A stretch of DNA of 64,000 nt from Candidatus Poribacteria bacterium. GTDB taxonomy: Bacteria; Poribacteria; WGA-4E; WGA-3G. The notes under the pieces were generated by a model. It saw only the letters and a list, made by a program, of their open reading frames with translations, searched no databases and was not told the DNA's origin. The stretch lies in contig JAJDTJ010000104.1 of assembly GCA_022827225.1 (NCBI GenBank), positions 1 to 64,000 on the forward strand, read 5' to 3'. The translations under genes were made by a program, and so were the position numbers. Below, one piece after another: positions 32,877 to 42,214 of this stretch; the stretch's first letter is position 1, and each line of letters opens with the position of its first letter.

Positions 32877-34871
32877 ATGGACAATAGACAATTACAGACA
32901 AGCACACAATCTACCCAGACAAATAGCGACGTGACAACTTGGGAACTCCCCGAAGGGGCAATTGCCCGATTCGGACAAGGACTCATATTTGGCATGGCGT
33001 TTTCACCGGATAACGCGTCTCTTGCTGTTGGAACGCGCGTCGGGGTATGGATGTATGAACTCGATACGATGCAGCCCGTCACACTCTTTGAAACCGAACG
33101 CGGTATGATTTCTAACGTTGTGTTTTCACCCGATGGAAAATGGGTCGCCACCAGTAACGCGGACGGTATCATCAATGTCCGAGAAATAGAGAGCCAGCGG
33201 CGTGTCGCGAAGATACAAGGCTGGCACGGCGGCACCTCCCGACTTGCCTTTTCACCGGATAGCCAATACATAGCTGCATCTGGTCACGGATACGGCGATG
33301 TTTACATCTGGAGCGCGAAAAACGGCCACCACGTTACAAGTTTTGAAATAACAGGTAAACCGAAGGAAGATGAACAGCCCCCTGCCCGTTTGCCAATCTG
33401 CTTTTCACCCGATGGGCAGCTGCTCGCTTATTCTACTGGCCCGTGCACCCTTACCGTCCAAAACCTAAAAACGAAAGAACGTTTCGCTTGGCTGGTTTTA
33501 GACCGTCATCTGTGCAAGTCAGGACATGTGTATGATCTCGTCTTTTCACCCTGTCGTCAGTTTCTTGCTGCGAGTCTTCAGGATTCAACGACACGTGAGA
33601 ACCTTGAGATACAAGTATGGAATATTGATAAAGAGACTTTAGAGACGACTTACACAGACTACGGCGGAACTCGGGTGCTTCTCGCTTATTCCCCTGATGG
33701 TGCCTTACGGGTTGCTGATGTTTATGAAGACAAGGTAGTGATGTGGAATGCGTCCCGGGGTGAAAAACTTGATACCATTGAACATCAAGGAAAAGGTAGG
33801 ACGGAAAAACAATGTATCTCGACAGATGGACAGCAGTTTGCAATTCTCACCAACCGCAATATCCATGTGTGGCGCGCAAGCTCCCCTGTCACAATAGCAC
33901 CGCTCACAGTGCCGCACCATGTGCCCGACTCTCTGTTTTTTTCTCAATCGGGCAAGATGTTGGTTTGCAAATACTGGGTTGAAGATATCGTTTTCTGGGA
34001 TGTTGTTCAGAAACAGGTGGTCCCTCCTCCGATCCCTCCAAAAAGCAATGGCAAAAGGTGTGCGCTGTCTGCCTGTGAAGAATTGTTGGCTCTTATCGGA
34101 GAAAGTGGACAAACGCTTGAAGTCTGGAACATCATATCTGGGACCCGAATAACAGAACTCACTGAACACCAAAGTCTCGTTACCACCGTGGTGTTTTCGC
34201 CATCGGGGGAACACCTCGTCAGCGGAGATGTAGATGGAAAACTTGTTGTGTGGCGTGTCCACCGTTGGGAAAAGCAGCATGCATTTATAGCACATGCAAG
34301 GTCGTTTCTGACAGCAGCCTTTCACCCCAACGGACAGCAATTCGCTACTACTGACGGGGGCAGTATACTTCTTTGGGACGTTACGAGTGGTGAACAGCTG
34401 GGTTCACCTTCTGTAGATTCCACCTTTGTTGCCCTATATAAAGGCGATATGCGACAAATCCAGAAACAGATGCGGTCACCTCACAAACCTTCAATATGTC
34501 TCCATTCAATTACATTTTCACCTTGCGGCACTTTGTTGGCTGGTGGATTGAGAGGTGGGATTCATCTGTGGGACGCTGCAACTTTAGAGCCGCACATGGG
34601 GATGATTCTACCTGAGAGATGCTCGCATATTGGTGTCGTTGTGTTTTCACCATGTGGTCGGTATCTCGCCTCCGGTTCTTGGTGGAACAAAACAGACAAG
34701 GTCTCTGTCCGTTTATGGGAGGCCGCCACTGGGGAAAACATCCACACCTTCTGGGGGCATACCTCGGATGTTCAAAACCTCGCTTTTTCAAAGGATGGCG
34801 CCCTCTTAGCAAGTAGCAGTTATGACGGCACCGTTCTTCTCTGGAATATGAAACCGTTTATAAGTGCTTAA
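32877..34871 (+). CDS. WD40 repeat protein 3 of 4
   Basis: 664 residues from ATG 32877, which has AAGGA at a good distance (an in-frame TTG at 32865 is less likely). The paralog motif DVTTWELPEGAIARFGQG is at residues 17-34. Blades of the FSPDG-x-WVATS / VWD type follow, with FSPCGRYLASGSWW and FWGHTSDVQNLAFSKDG near the end, and LLWNMKPFISA as the last strand. It starts 34 bases after paralog 2, so the two are surely cotranscribed. No enzymatic domain is seen. Confidence 0.9.
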   Translation: MDNRQLQTSTQSTQTNSDVTTWELPEGAIARFGQGLIFGMAFSPDNASLAVGTRVGVWMYELDTMQPVTLFETERGMISNVVFSPDGKWVATSNADGIINVREIESQRRVAKIQGWHGGTSRLAFSPDSQYIAASGHGYGDVYIWSAKNGHHVTSFEITGKPKEDEQPPARLPICFSPDGQLLAYSTGPCTLTVQNLKTKERFAWLVLDRHLCKSGHVYDLVFSPCRQFLAASLQDSTTRENLEIQVWNIDKETLETTYTDYGGTRVLLAYSPDGALRVADVYEDKVVMWNASRGEKLDTIEHQGKGRTEKQCISTDGQQFAILTNRNIHVWRASSPVTIAPLTVPHHVPDSLFFSQSGKMLVCKYWVEDIVFWDVVQKQVVPPPIPPKSNGKRCALSACEELLALIGESGQTLEVWNIISGTRITELTEHQSLVTTVVFSPSGEHLVSGDVDGKLVVWRVHRWEKQHAFIAHARSFLTAAFHPNGQQFATTDGGSILLWDVTSGEQLGSPSVDSTFVALYKGDMRQIQKQMRSPHKPSICLHSITFSPCGTLLAGGLRGGIHLWDAATLEPHMGMILPERCSHIGVVVFSPCGRYLASGSWWNKTDKVSVRLWEAATGENIHTFWGHTSDVQNLAFSKDGALLASSSYDGTVLLWNMKPFISA

Positions 34872-35009
34872 AGCCATTCATGTCGATTCACTGATAGCAT
34901 ATCGCCTGCCGCTGACATCGTGAATCCTCTCAGTTAATTGCGCATAACACCTCAGCGTGCAAAATATTCAAACATCAAACATCCTTTGCCAATAACAGGA
35001 GACATTTTT

Positions 35010-37049
35010 ATGGAAAACAGAAAACCGTTAGAACAAGCCCTGAGACCGGTTGAAGATACGGATATAACAACTTGGGAACTGCCTGAGGGGGCAATTGGTA
35101 GGTTGGGACAGGGAGGGCTCCGTGGTGTAGAATTTTCACCTGATGGTGTCTATCTTGCCGTTGCAACTGAAATCGGGTTTTGGCTGTATGATACAGCAAC
35201 AATGGCACCCCGAGCATTGTGGGGCACCGAACGTGGGATGTTTAATGTTGTGACCTTTTCGCATGATATGCACTGGATTGCCACCGGCGACCAAGACGGC
35301 ATTGTTAAGGTATGGGATACACAAAACGGACAATGTATTACAAAAATAGACTGGGGAAGTACTCGGAGGCACGATGATGTCTTTCATGTCCACTTCTCAT
35401 CGGACGGTCAACATCTCGCTGCATCTGGTTTTGGACACAGTGCCGTTTATGCTTGGCGCACAAACAGTGAAACGCCTCTCGTGAGTTTTACCCTTGAAGA
35501 TCCAAAATTAGATGACTATAGGAAAAAGGATACTGACTATGACAGACACTTTCCCATCGCTTTTTCATCGGAGGGCAATCTATTTGCGTCCGTGTCTGCT
35601 CCAGACACCGTTACGATTTCAGACCTAAGTACCGGTGAAGACGTTACTAACCTGACTGGACACACCGCACCCGTGCATACCCTCCTTTTTTCACCTTGTG
35701 GGAAGTACCTCGCCGGTGCGAACCTTGGTGCCACCGTTCAGGTTTGGGATATTCAGAACGAATCCCTTGTAATGGAACCTACCACATACGATGGAGGTCG
35801 GGTGAGACTCGCTTATACCACTGATGGGGTGCTGCGGGTTGCGGACATTCATCACAATAAAGTAGTGGTTTCAGATGCGTTACAGGAAGAAAAGTTAGAT
35901 GTGTTTGAAACTGTCGGATACATAGGCCGAGCCTCACGTTTTTCAAATGACGGAACGCAATTCGCAGTCTGTAGTACACCAGATGATATTGAAGTCTGGA
36001 AAGTAGGAAGAACCTCCACAGTAGCACCACTTTCTGGATTTAAAAGTGCTGCTTATTCAGTCGCATTTTTGGAGGAAGGGCAGACATTGGTCAGTAATCA
36101 TTGGGGAACAATGGGTAAGGTATTCTGGGATGTTGCAAGCAGGAAAACACAGCGGGCACTCCCACCGCTAACTGAGCGTAACGCTTTACAAAGAGATATG
36201 GCATTGTCTCCGTGCGAGGGACTGTTGGCGGTTGATACGGGTGACGCGAACATCGAAATTTGGCATATTGCGTCTGAAACATTAGCTGCGGAGCTCACCG
36301 AACATGAGAGGCGTGGAATTACATTGGCATTCTCGCCTACAGGAAAATACCTTGTCAGTAGTGGATCAAATGAATCCTATGTATGGGATGTCGCGCTTTG
36401 GGAAAAACGGCACTCGCTCACAGAACAGACAGGTTCGGTTGTAGACATCGCATTTCACCCCGATGGACAACGCTTTGTTACTTCCTCCAGAGACGGAACT
36501 GCTCGGCTTTGGAACGTTGAAACCGGCGAACAGGTCGCTCCACTCCCTTTACCGGATGTTTTAGAGGATACTACCCGATATAGAGGTGAACCCGAGGAAA
36601 TTGAGCGAGTCAGCAACGGCGGGAATCTACGATGGAAGCGAAATCAACACATGGAGTCCATTGTATTTTCGCCGTGTGGCACCCTGATTGCTGGCGGTCT
36701 CGGCACTTGGTACGCCGCTGGATTGACTAACGAAATCCGATTGTGGGACACAGAGACGTTAGAAACACGGATGATAATACTACCGTCTCAAGGGACTATT
36801 CGTCCGTGGGCACTGACATTTTCGCCTTGTGGACGCTATCTTGTCTCTGGGGCTTGGTGGTGTTCAGGGCTGGATAAAGCTCCTATCCGAATATGGGAAG
36901 TTGCTACCGGTGAGCACATCCACACCTTCTGGGCACATTCCACAGACGTTCAAGATGTTGTCTTCTCACCGGACGGCACGCTCTTAGCGAGTGGTAGTTT
37001 TGACGGCACCGTTCTCCTCTGGGATATGAAACCTGTTATAGATGTCTAA
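35010..37049 (+). CDS. WD40 repeat protein 4 of 4
   Basis: 679 residues from ATG 35010; the leader GGAGACATTTTTATGGAAAAC is almost the same as that of paralog 1, so leader and gene were duplicated together. Motif DITTWELPEGAIGRLGQG at residues 18-35, then two sets of WD40 blades ending FSPDGTLLASGSFDGTVLLWDMKP, the same as in paralog 1. It lies 138 bases after paralog 3 and 203 bases before pspA. An in-frame start at 34938 would add 24 residues unlike the paralogs and is rejected. Confidence 0.9.
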   Translation: MENRKPLEQALRPVEDTDITTWELPEGAIGRLGQGGLRGVEFSPDGVYLAVATEIGFWLYDTATMAPRALWGTERGMFNVVTFSHDMHWIATGDQDGIVKVWDTQNGQCITKIDWGSTRRHDDVFHVHFSSDGQHLAASGFGHSAVYAWRTNSETPLVSFTLEDPKLDDYRKKDTDYDRHFPIAFSSEGNLFASVSAPDTVTISDLSTGEDVTNLTGHTAPVHTLLFSPCGKYLAGANLGATVQVWDIQNESLVMEPTTYDGGRVRLAYTTDGVLRVADIHHNKVVVSDALQEEKLDVFETVGYIGRASRFSNDGTQFAVCSTPDDIEVWKVGRTSTVAPLSGFKSAAYSVAFLEEGQTLVSNHWGTMGKVFWDVASRKTQRALPPLTERNALQRDMALSPCEGLLAVDTGDANIEIWHIASETLAAELTEHERRGITLAFSPTGKYLVSSGSNESYVWDVALWEKRHSLTEQTGSVVDIAFHPDGQRFVTSSRDGTARLWNVETGEQVAPLPLPDVLEDTTRYRGEPEEIERVSNGGNLRWKRNQHMESIVFSPCGTLIAGGLGTWYAAGLTNEIRLWDTETLETRMIILPSQGTIRPWALTFSPCGRYLVSGAWWCSGLDKAPIRIWEVATGEHIHTFWAHSTDVQDVVFSPDGTLLASGSFDGTVLLWDMKPVIDV

Positions 37050-37108
37050 AACTGCCTACCCCGATTTACTTGCAGTAGATACCTATGAAAGCTCTATGCA
37101 GAATTTTC

Positions 37109-37137
37109 TTGCAGTTTAAAGGAAAATGTGTTAAAAT
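37109..37137 (+). promoter_or_regulatory. Promoter of pspA
   Basis: TTGCAG, 17-base spacer, TAAAAT. The predicted start gives a leader of about 108 bases to the ATG at 37253, so pspA need not depend on the WD40 promoter. Confidence 0.55.
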
Positions 37138-37252
37138 ACGATGTGATGAGTTTTGCAGTGCGGTGCAAAACCGTGCAAACAGACATCGGCATAGCTCACG
37201 AAACACTACAGAAAGGTCGCGCCTATACGGCGTGCCAACAGGAGGAAATGAC

Positions 37253-38089
37253 ATGGCAAATGGATTCACACGATTTTTTAAGGCGATTTGGTATACATTG
37301 ACGGGTCGCGCACATGAAACAGCGGATCGAATGATGGAAAACCCGGAAGCCATTAGAGGGGCTTATGAAGAGATCATCGCCGATAAGAAGGGGAATATTA
37401 ACCGCTATAAGGCGGCAATCGGCCAACTGATTGCCCTTGTTGAGCAGAAAAGGTCCTCGGTAAAGAGTCTTACCGACGAAGTCACTAATTTGGAAGAGCT
37501 AAAGGAAGGGGCAATCGCTAAGGCACAGCAGACTGCTGCTGATTTGCAAAAAGAAGGCATGGCAGCAGAAGAGGTTAAGCAACACCCCGAATACACGCGA
37601 TGTGTTACGGCTTACCAAGGGTTCAATTCTAATCTGGAAGAGAAAAATGCGCGCATTACGGAACTGGAAGGCGAGATTGAAAATGCGCAGGCTGATATCG
37701 ACACTCACAAAATCCAGATTACGGGTCTTCATCGCGATTTAGAAAAGATTAAGAGTGAACAGTCTGAGGCGGTTGCGGATCTGATTACTGCGAAAGAGCA
37801 AGAAGAGATCGCCGATATGCTTTCCGGCATTAGTATGGACGGGACCTCTGCAGAATTGTCGCGGATGCGAGAAATCCGTGAAAAAGCGAAAGGACGTTCA
37901 AAAGTCGCTCAGGAATTGGCGGGTACCGATTCACGGAGCGAAGAGCAGGAATTCCTTGCTGCAGCGCGGTCATCTTCAGCCTCTGACGAGTTTGATGCGT
38001 TGATCTTCGGGGCACAGCAGACCGACACAACAACGGAGACAGAACCCGCTAAGAAGACAGAAGACTCCGATTCTGAGCTGCCGCTCTAA
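37253..38089 (+). CDS. pspA: PspA/IM30 family membrane-stress protein
   Basis: 278 residues from ATG 37253, with AGGAGG 8 bases upstream; the in-frame start at 37085 is not supported. PspA/Vipp1 proteins are ESCRT-III-like: they polymerise on the inner face of damaged membranes. Seen: a short amphipathic N-terminus (ANGFTRFFKAIWYTLTG), then long charged helices with heptads (residues 30-200), of the family type Y-x-E-x-I-A-D-x-K..., and an acidic, probably disordered tail of about 50 residues rich in T, E and D that is not in E. coli PspA. The AAA+ gene follows by 112 bases; PspA with a AAA+ partner is a known arrangement in several phyla. Confidence 0.85.
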   Translation: MANGFTRFFKAIWYTLTGRAHETADRMMENPEAIRGAYEEIIADKKGNINRYKAAIGQLIALVEQKRSSVKSLTDEVTNLEELKEGAIAKAQQTAADLQKEGMAAEEVKQHPEYTRCVTAYQGFNSNLEEKNARITELEGEIENAQADIDTHKIQITGLHRDLEKIKSEQSEAVADLITAKEQEEIADMLSGISMDGTSAELSRMREIREKAKGRSKVAQELAGTDSRSEEQEFLAAARSSSASDEFDALIFGAQQTDTTTETEPAKKTEDSDSELPL

Positions 38090-38201
38090 GATGTTGCTTA
38101 CAAGTGTCTTGCAGCGACGCAAGTTTGCTATCTAAAATAGAAGGGGGCGAGAACTCATAGCCGTCAAAAGCCCAGCCTATACATTCCGTACAGAAGCCGG
38201 G

Positions 38202-40013
38202 ATGCTCATTAACTCTGGGACATCTCGAAGTCTCGTCCTGTCTGGAAATATCCACGATCTTTTTTTTATCAAGGAAGAAGATACCACGGATTATATTCCA
38301 CTCGTCCCCTTTTTAACGCGCAGTTGGGATATACCTGGGTTCATCTTGGTTGTTTATGAACTCAACGGTCCCATACGCTTTGTGCAGGAATCGGAACGCG
38401 AAAGGGTTAAACATGCGTTTAACAGATGGCGAGGCACCACCGAGCCTGACTCTGATATAGATGCACGTCCGAGCGTCTCGCCTATGGTCGGATCACTTGA
38501 TTCTGCTATAGAATCTTCTAACGCTTCTTTCTCGCAGTACATGACGGATGCGATCGGCAGCTCGACACTCGCTCTGGAGCTCCTCCGTCAGTTTTGCCTA
38601 CTCTCTCGTAGCACAAGCGCCGACGGCGAAAAATTTCTCTCTGAAAGACTGATTATCCTGATAGAAGCAGCCGATATGTTGCTGCCTGAAGGTGAGATTC
38701 GGAGTTTGTCAGTTCAAGATAGACATCGGGTCAGCATCATTCAGGACTGGATATCTGATTCCAATTTCATGAACGGCAATGATACGGTCATCTTCATCAC
38801 AGAATCGCCGAGTCTATTGAACTCGCGGATTATCAGGTTGCCGCAAGTCGTCACTGTTGAAATTCCGGCACCCGGAATGGTAGAACGCCAACATTTCATT
38901 TCATGGTTTAACAACACACCTAAATTGATTGAGAAACCGTTAAACCTCTGGGGTACACAAGCACAACTCGCAATGCTGACAGCCGGATTATCCATACAGG
39001 CACTCCGACAGATGTTGCTCTCTGCCTGCTATTCCGGTGAGAAACTTCAACCCGAAGATGTCATTGAGAGAGTCTCTGAATTCATTCAGACGCAGTTGGG
39101 TGAAGATGTCGTCGAGTTTAAGAAGCCTGCACATAGCTTAGAAGATATCGTCGGCAATCGCAAGTTAGTCGATTTTCTAAAAATGCACCTAATTCCACGT
39201 ATCACCTCAACCGGTCCCGATGCGATTCCGGGGATGAGCGTCTGTGGTCCCATCGGCAGCGGAAAAACTTTTATCTTTGAGGGACTCGCCGGTCAACTCG
39301 ATATTCCGGTCCTCGTCCTCAAGAACATCCGTAGTATGTGGTTCGGACAGACGGATGTCATCTTTGAACGGCTCCGACGGTTGCTGATGGCATTGGTGAA
39401 GGTGCTTATCTTCGTTGATGAAGCGGATACGCAATTCGGAGGTGTCGGAAGAGAGGCGCACAGCACAGAACGGCGTTTGACAGGAAAGATACAAGCGATG
39501 ATGTCAGACCCGCAGCTGCGTGGCAACATCACATGGCTTCTGATGACTGCCCGCATCTATAACCTCTCACCCGATCTCCGACGCGAAGGCAGAGTCGGGG
39601 ATATGGTGGTTCCGGTCCTGGATCCGAGTGGTGAAGACCGTGAAGATTTTCTCCGTTGGACGGTTGCGAAGGTTTCCTCCAGCCCGTTTTCTGAGGAAGA
39701 TACCGAACGACTCCTGAAAATAACCGAGGACTATTCTGCGGCGAGTTTCGCCTCGCTCCGTTCCGACCTTGGAGCCGCCAGCCTTATCAAGGCAAATTCA
39801 GAAACGACAGGTGAACTCACGGTCGATGAAATCATCGCCGTCGCCGAAGATCGGATCCTACCCAATATCGGAGCGATAAGACAGTACCAAACCTTACAAG
39901 CACTCCTCAACTGCACACGAAAATCGCTACTTCCCATGGACTATTCCGCAGAGATCCGAGAATCGTGGGTGAAAGAGATCGCGAGCCTCGAAGCGATAGG
40001 GGTTAGAGGGTAG
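38202..40013 (+). CDS. AAA+ ATPase next to pspA
   Basis: 603 residues. The N-terminal 300 residues (GTSRSLVLSGNIHDLFFI... LTRSWDIPGFILVVYEL) look like a regulatory P-loop-like fold without a P-loop. The AAA+ core is in the second half: Walker A CGPIGSGKT (near 347-355), Walker B KVLIFVDEAD (near 400-409), sensor 1 region WLLMTARIYNLSPDLRREGR with likely Arg fingers, then a helical lid with FRWTVAKV-type helices. Proteins of this class accompany PspA in other bacteria and may remodel PspA polymers. No TM segment. No good ribosome site at 38202; no earlier ATG, GTG or TTG exists in frame after the upstream stop. Confidence 0.82.
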   Translation: MLINSGTSRSLVLSGNIHDLFFIKEEDTTDYIPLVPFLTRSWDIPGFILVVYELNGPIRFVQESERERVKHAFNRWRGTTEPDSDIDARPSVSPMVGSLDSAIESSNASFSQYMTDAIGSSTLALELLRQFCLLSRSTSADGEKFLSERLIILIEAADMLLPEGEIRSLSVQDRHRVSIIQDWISDSNFMNGNDTVIFITESPSLLNSRIIRLPQVVTVEIPAPGMVERQHFISWFNNTPKLIEKPLNLWGTQAQLAMLTAGLSIQALRQMLLSACYSGEKLQPEDVIERVSEFIQTQLGEDVVEFKKPAHSLEDIVGNRKLVDFLKMHLIPRITSTGPDAIPGMSVCGPIGSGKTFIFEGLAGQLDIPVLVLKNIRSMWFGQTDVIFERLRRLLMALVKVLIFVDEADTQFGGVGREAHSTERRLTGKIQAMMSDPQLRGNITWLLMTARIYNLSPDLRREGRVGDMVVPVLDPSGEDREDFLRWTVAKVSSSPFSEEDTERLLKITEDYSAASFASLRSDLGAASLIKANSETTGELTVDEIIAVAEDRILPNIGAIRQYQTLQALLNCTRKSLLPMDYSAEIRESWVKEIASLEAIGVRG

Positions 40014-40118
40014 CAAAAAAATGCTGCATTCGCACGCGACCTAATTTTCCGTTATAATGTTAATGTGTAATGAACACAGTGTGGTGTTTTATAACAACAT
40101 TTCAGAAGGAGAATTACC

Positions 40119-40331
40119 ATGTCATATTCTGATGCTACCTCTGAAACCATCGCCGCCCGCGGTGAAGAAATCTATCAGCAGCGAATATGTGACGAAGTCG
40201 ATCCAAAATACAAAGGCATGTTTCTTGTGCTTGACATTGAAACAGAGGCCTATGAGATCGCCGATGAGGATTTGAAAGCTACAGACCGACTCCTTGCCAA
40301 ACACCCGAATGCTATCATTTACGGTGTGTGA
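40119..40331 (+). CDS. Small conserved protein with premature or recoded TGA
   Basis: 70 residues, AAGGAG before the ATG. The sequence (ARGEEIYQQRICDEVDPKYKG, then VLDIETEAYEIADEDLKATDRLLAKHPNAIIYGV) matches a family of short proteins that in other bacteria continue YGVRVGxRAAYRIG. Here the codon after YGV is TGA (40329-40331), and the same frame runs on as VGFRAAYGIGFSFVEC to a TAA at 40410-40412. So the real product may be 97 residues with TGA either a CGA-to-TGA nonsense mutation (Arg is expected there) or a recoded codon. The genome has SelB and tRNA-Sec, but I see no convincing SECIS hairpin. A related family often pairs with an aspartyl-protease-like gene; none is intact here. Confidence 0.65.
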   Translation: MSYSDATSETIAARGEEIYQQRICDEVDPKYKGMFLVLDIETEAYEIADEDLKATDRLLAKHPNAIIYGV

Positions 40332-40440
40332 GTCGGGTTCCGTGCGGCCTATGGCATCGGCTTTAGCTTCGTGGAATGTAATGTGGAATACTATAATGAT
40401 TATAGAAAATAAAGAAGCTATCATCAAGGAGATACTTTTT

Positions 40441-40588
40441 ATGTCTTTTTTGATTTTGAAGGGGCCCTGTGCGGTCTGATGGGTATGACTATGACGGTGA
40501 CTATCAGGCATTTTATGCTGACTTTTTCTGTGATCGTTGTGCTCAGAGTCGTGTTGATTGTTGTAGCATGTATACAACATCGCAATAG
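40441..40588 (+). pseudogene. Possible frameshifted remnant of a small gene
   Basis: After AAGGAG, ATG 40441 opens a 12-codon frame (MSFLILKGPCAV) that hits TGA. In the next frame GTG 40469 to TAG 40586-40588 reads VRSDGYDYDGDYQAFYADFF and ends CDRCAQSRVDCC-, a protein-like acidic then Cys-rich stretch. Joining the ribosome site to this stretch needs one or two frameshifts around the T6 run. The stop abuts the methyltransferase stop on the other strand. Confidence 0.25.
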
Positions 40589-42211
40589 TTATTCCTTTAT
40601 CTCTAACAATTTCATCTGTTGTGCTGTGAAACCCCGCTCTAAACCCAACAGCGTCGAAAATAGGTTGCCAACAGAAACATTAGCCAGTTCTTTAGGCTCA
40701 ATTTTATAGAGCCCGTCACCGTAAACTCGCGCTTCACTTACTAAATCCAGCGATGTGATTGCGTTTAAAGCTTCCCACGCTGTATGAATTAGTTCCGGAT
40801 CCGTTCTAAATGTCTCTTCCAAACAAGGAGTCGGATATAACATTAAATATCCGTTCGCAGCAACTGCTTTAGAGTGATTTAAAATAAAACGGAAAGGTTT
40901 TGGGTTTTTAACAGATTCCCGTCCCATATATGTGCAGAGAAATAGACTCGGTTCACGTTTCTCCTGTGAGTACCATGGTGAACGGTGCTGACAGAGATAA
41001 CGCTCGTGAATTCCAATCTGAGTTCCCCATTGTAGATATTCCCAAAGTGACGGATAATTACATCGGATGATGTGCTCCGGTAAAGAACAATTCAGCAAAA
41101 ACAGAGACTGTTTCAGGATAGGATTTTTTGCATCATCAGATTGAATTTCATTGGATGATAAGTATCGTGGACTTGGTAATATTGGCGTTAGAAATTCAGT
41201 AGGTAGATTATATTCAGAAATCTGGGCGGGAGAAAGTATAAAAAACTTGTTCGCACCAGTCACTAAACCGCGCCTTACGTGAAAGAAGTCAGATAATTTT
41301 GGACCCTCAGATTTACTAATAGTATTAGTATTAGAAATTCTTACAACAGTTGACAAATGGTTCCACTTTCTCATATTCCGCAGTGAATTAATAGACAAAA
41401 TACAATGCTTTTTGGGTTTCCTTATCGTGCCGCCATAAGTAAATTCAACTTCACAATTCGTTGATGGTTTACTCTTTTGAAACCAGATTACAGATGAAGA
41501 AACAAGAGCGTCTCCGAACTGTAATTCTTTAGGTGAAAAGCGGTGAATGCGTCGCAAAGTTACGTGTGTTGTTAGGTATTTTTTCAGTTGTTGACCGTAG
41601 TTTACATCCATAAATTCACTTGGGACCAGCCAACATGCCAAGCCATCATCTGCCAACCAACCATGTGAAATAAGCATGAAGTAGCAGTATAAACCTGATA
41701 ACTGACTTATCTTTATACCGGTCATTTGGTTGGTAAGTCTTTGCAATCTTAACTTCTCATCAGAGACTAAGTGGTGATGTCTTGAATAAGGAGGATTACA
41801 AATTAGAAAATTGGCTCTATCTTGCTCAATACTTGGTGGATTAGATTTTGTAAAATCAGCGATTCTTAGGTCAAGTCCGGTATTATTCCATAGTTTGGCA
41901 GTCTCGTTTCCGCAATGAGGATCTATTTCATACCCGCGTGCCCAATCAAGGTGTGAATCCGAAAAACATTTCAATAAAGAAAAATAGAATGCTCCGCTCC
42001 CAAACGCTGGGTCAAGAAAACGGATCCCTTCGGAAGGTCTAATTAATCCCTTTGATACTTCCATAATGTCCATCGCGAGTTTCGGCGGAGTCGCAAATTG
42101 ACCTAATATATTGCGTTCTTCTTGGGATTTTTTTATATTTAACCGAGCTTGAAGTTTTAAACGTTCTGACTCGATTCGATGAATTTTTGCAAGTCGCTTG
42201 TCTACAGACAT
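40589..42211 (-). CDS. N6-adenine DNA methyltransferase of type II R-M system
   Basis: 540 residues. Motif I LDPAFGSGAF (66-75) for SAM, the catalytic NPPY (139-142) for adenine N6 methylation, and a preceding NILGQFATPPKLAMDIM segment typical of gamma-class (Eco57I/TaqI-like) enzymes. A C-terminal target-recognition region begins near HVRRGLVTGANKFFIL (about 310). It lies 3 bases after the restriction endonuclease on the same strand, so the pair is one operon with the nuclease first. Both genes are more A+T-rich than the surroundings, which fits horizontal transfer of an R-M cassette. Confidence 0.9.
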   Translation of the reverse strand: MSVDKRLAKIHRIESERLKLQARLNIKKSQEERNILGQFATPPKLAMDIMEVSKGLIRPSEGIRFLDPAFGSGAFYFSLLKCFSDSHLDWARGYEIDPHCGNETAKLWNNTGLDLRIADFTKSNPPSIEQDRANFLICNPPYSRHHHLVSDEKLRLQRLTNQMTGIKISQLSGLYCYFMLISHGWLADDGLACWLVPSEFMDVNYGQQLKKYLTTHVTLRRIHRFSPKELQFGDALVSSSVIWFQKSKPSTNCEVEFTYGGTIRKPKKHCILSINSLRNMRKWNHLSTVVRISNTNTISKSEGPKLSDFFHVRRGLVTGANKFFILSPAQISEYNLPTEFLTPILPSPRYLSSNEIQSDDAKNPILKQSLFLLNCSLPEHIIRCNYPSLWEYLQWGTQIGIHERYLCQHRSPWYSQEKREPSLFLCTYMGRESVKNPKPFRFILNHSKAVAANGYLMLYPTPCLEETFRTDPELIHTAWEALNAITSLDLVSEARVYGDGLYKIEPKELANVSVGNLFSTLLGLERGFTAQQMKLLEIKE

Positions 42212-42214
42212 ACT

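Noticed and set aside
28556-37049. WD40 array as a STAND/NACHT or TIR-type immune protein
   Set aside because: No P-loop NTPase, TIR or protease domain is present in any of the four; only propeller blades and a short N-terminal motif.
40469-40588. Selenoprotein reading through TGA 40477
   Set aside because: The preceding frame is only 12 codons and no family is recognisable; a frameshift explains it better.
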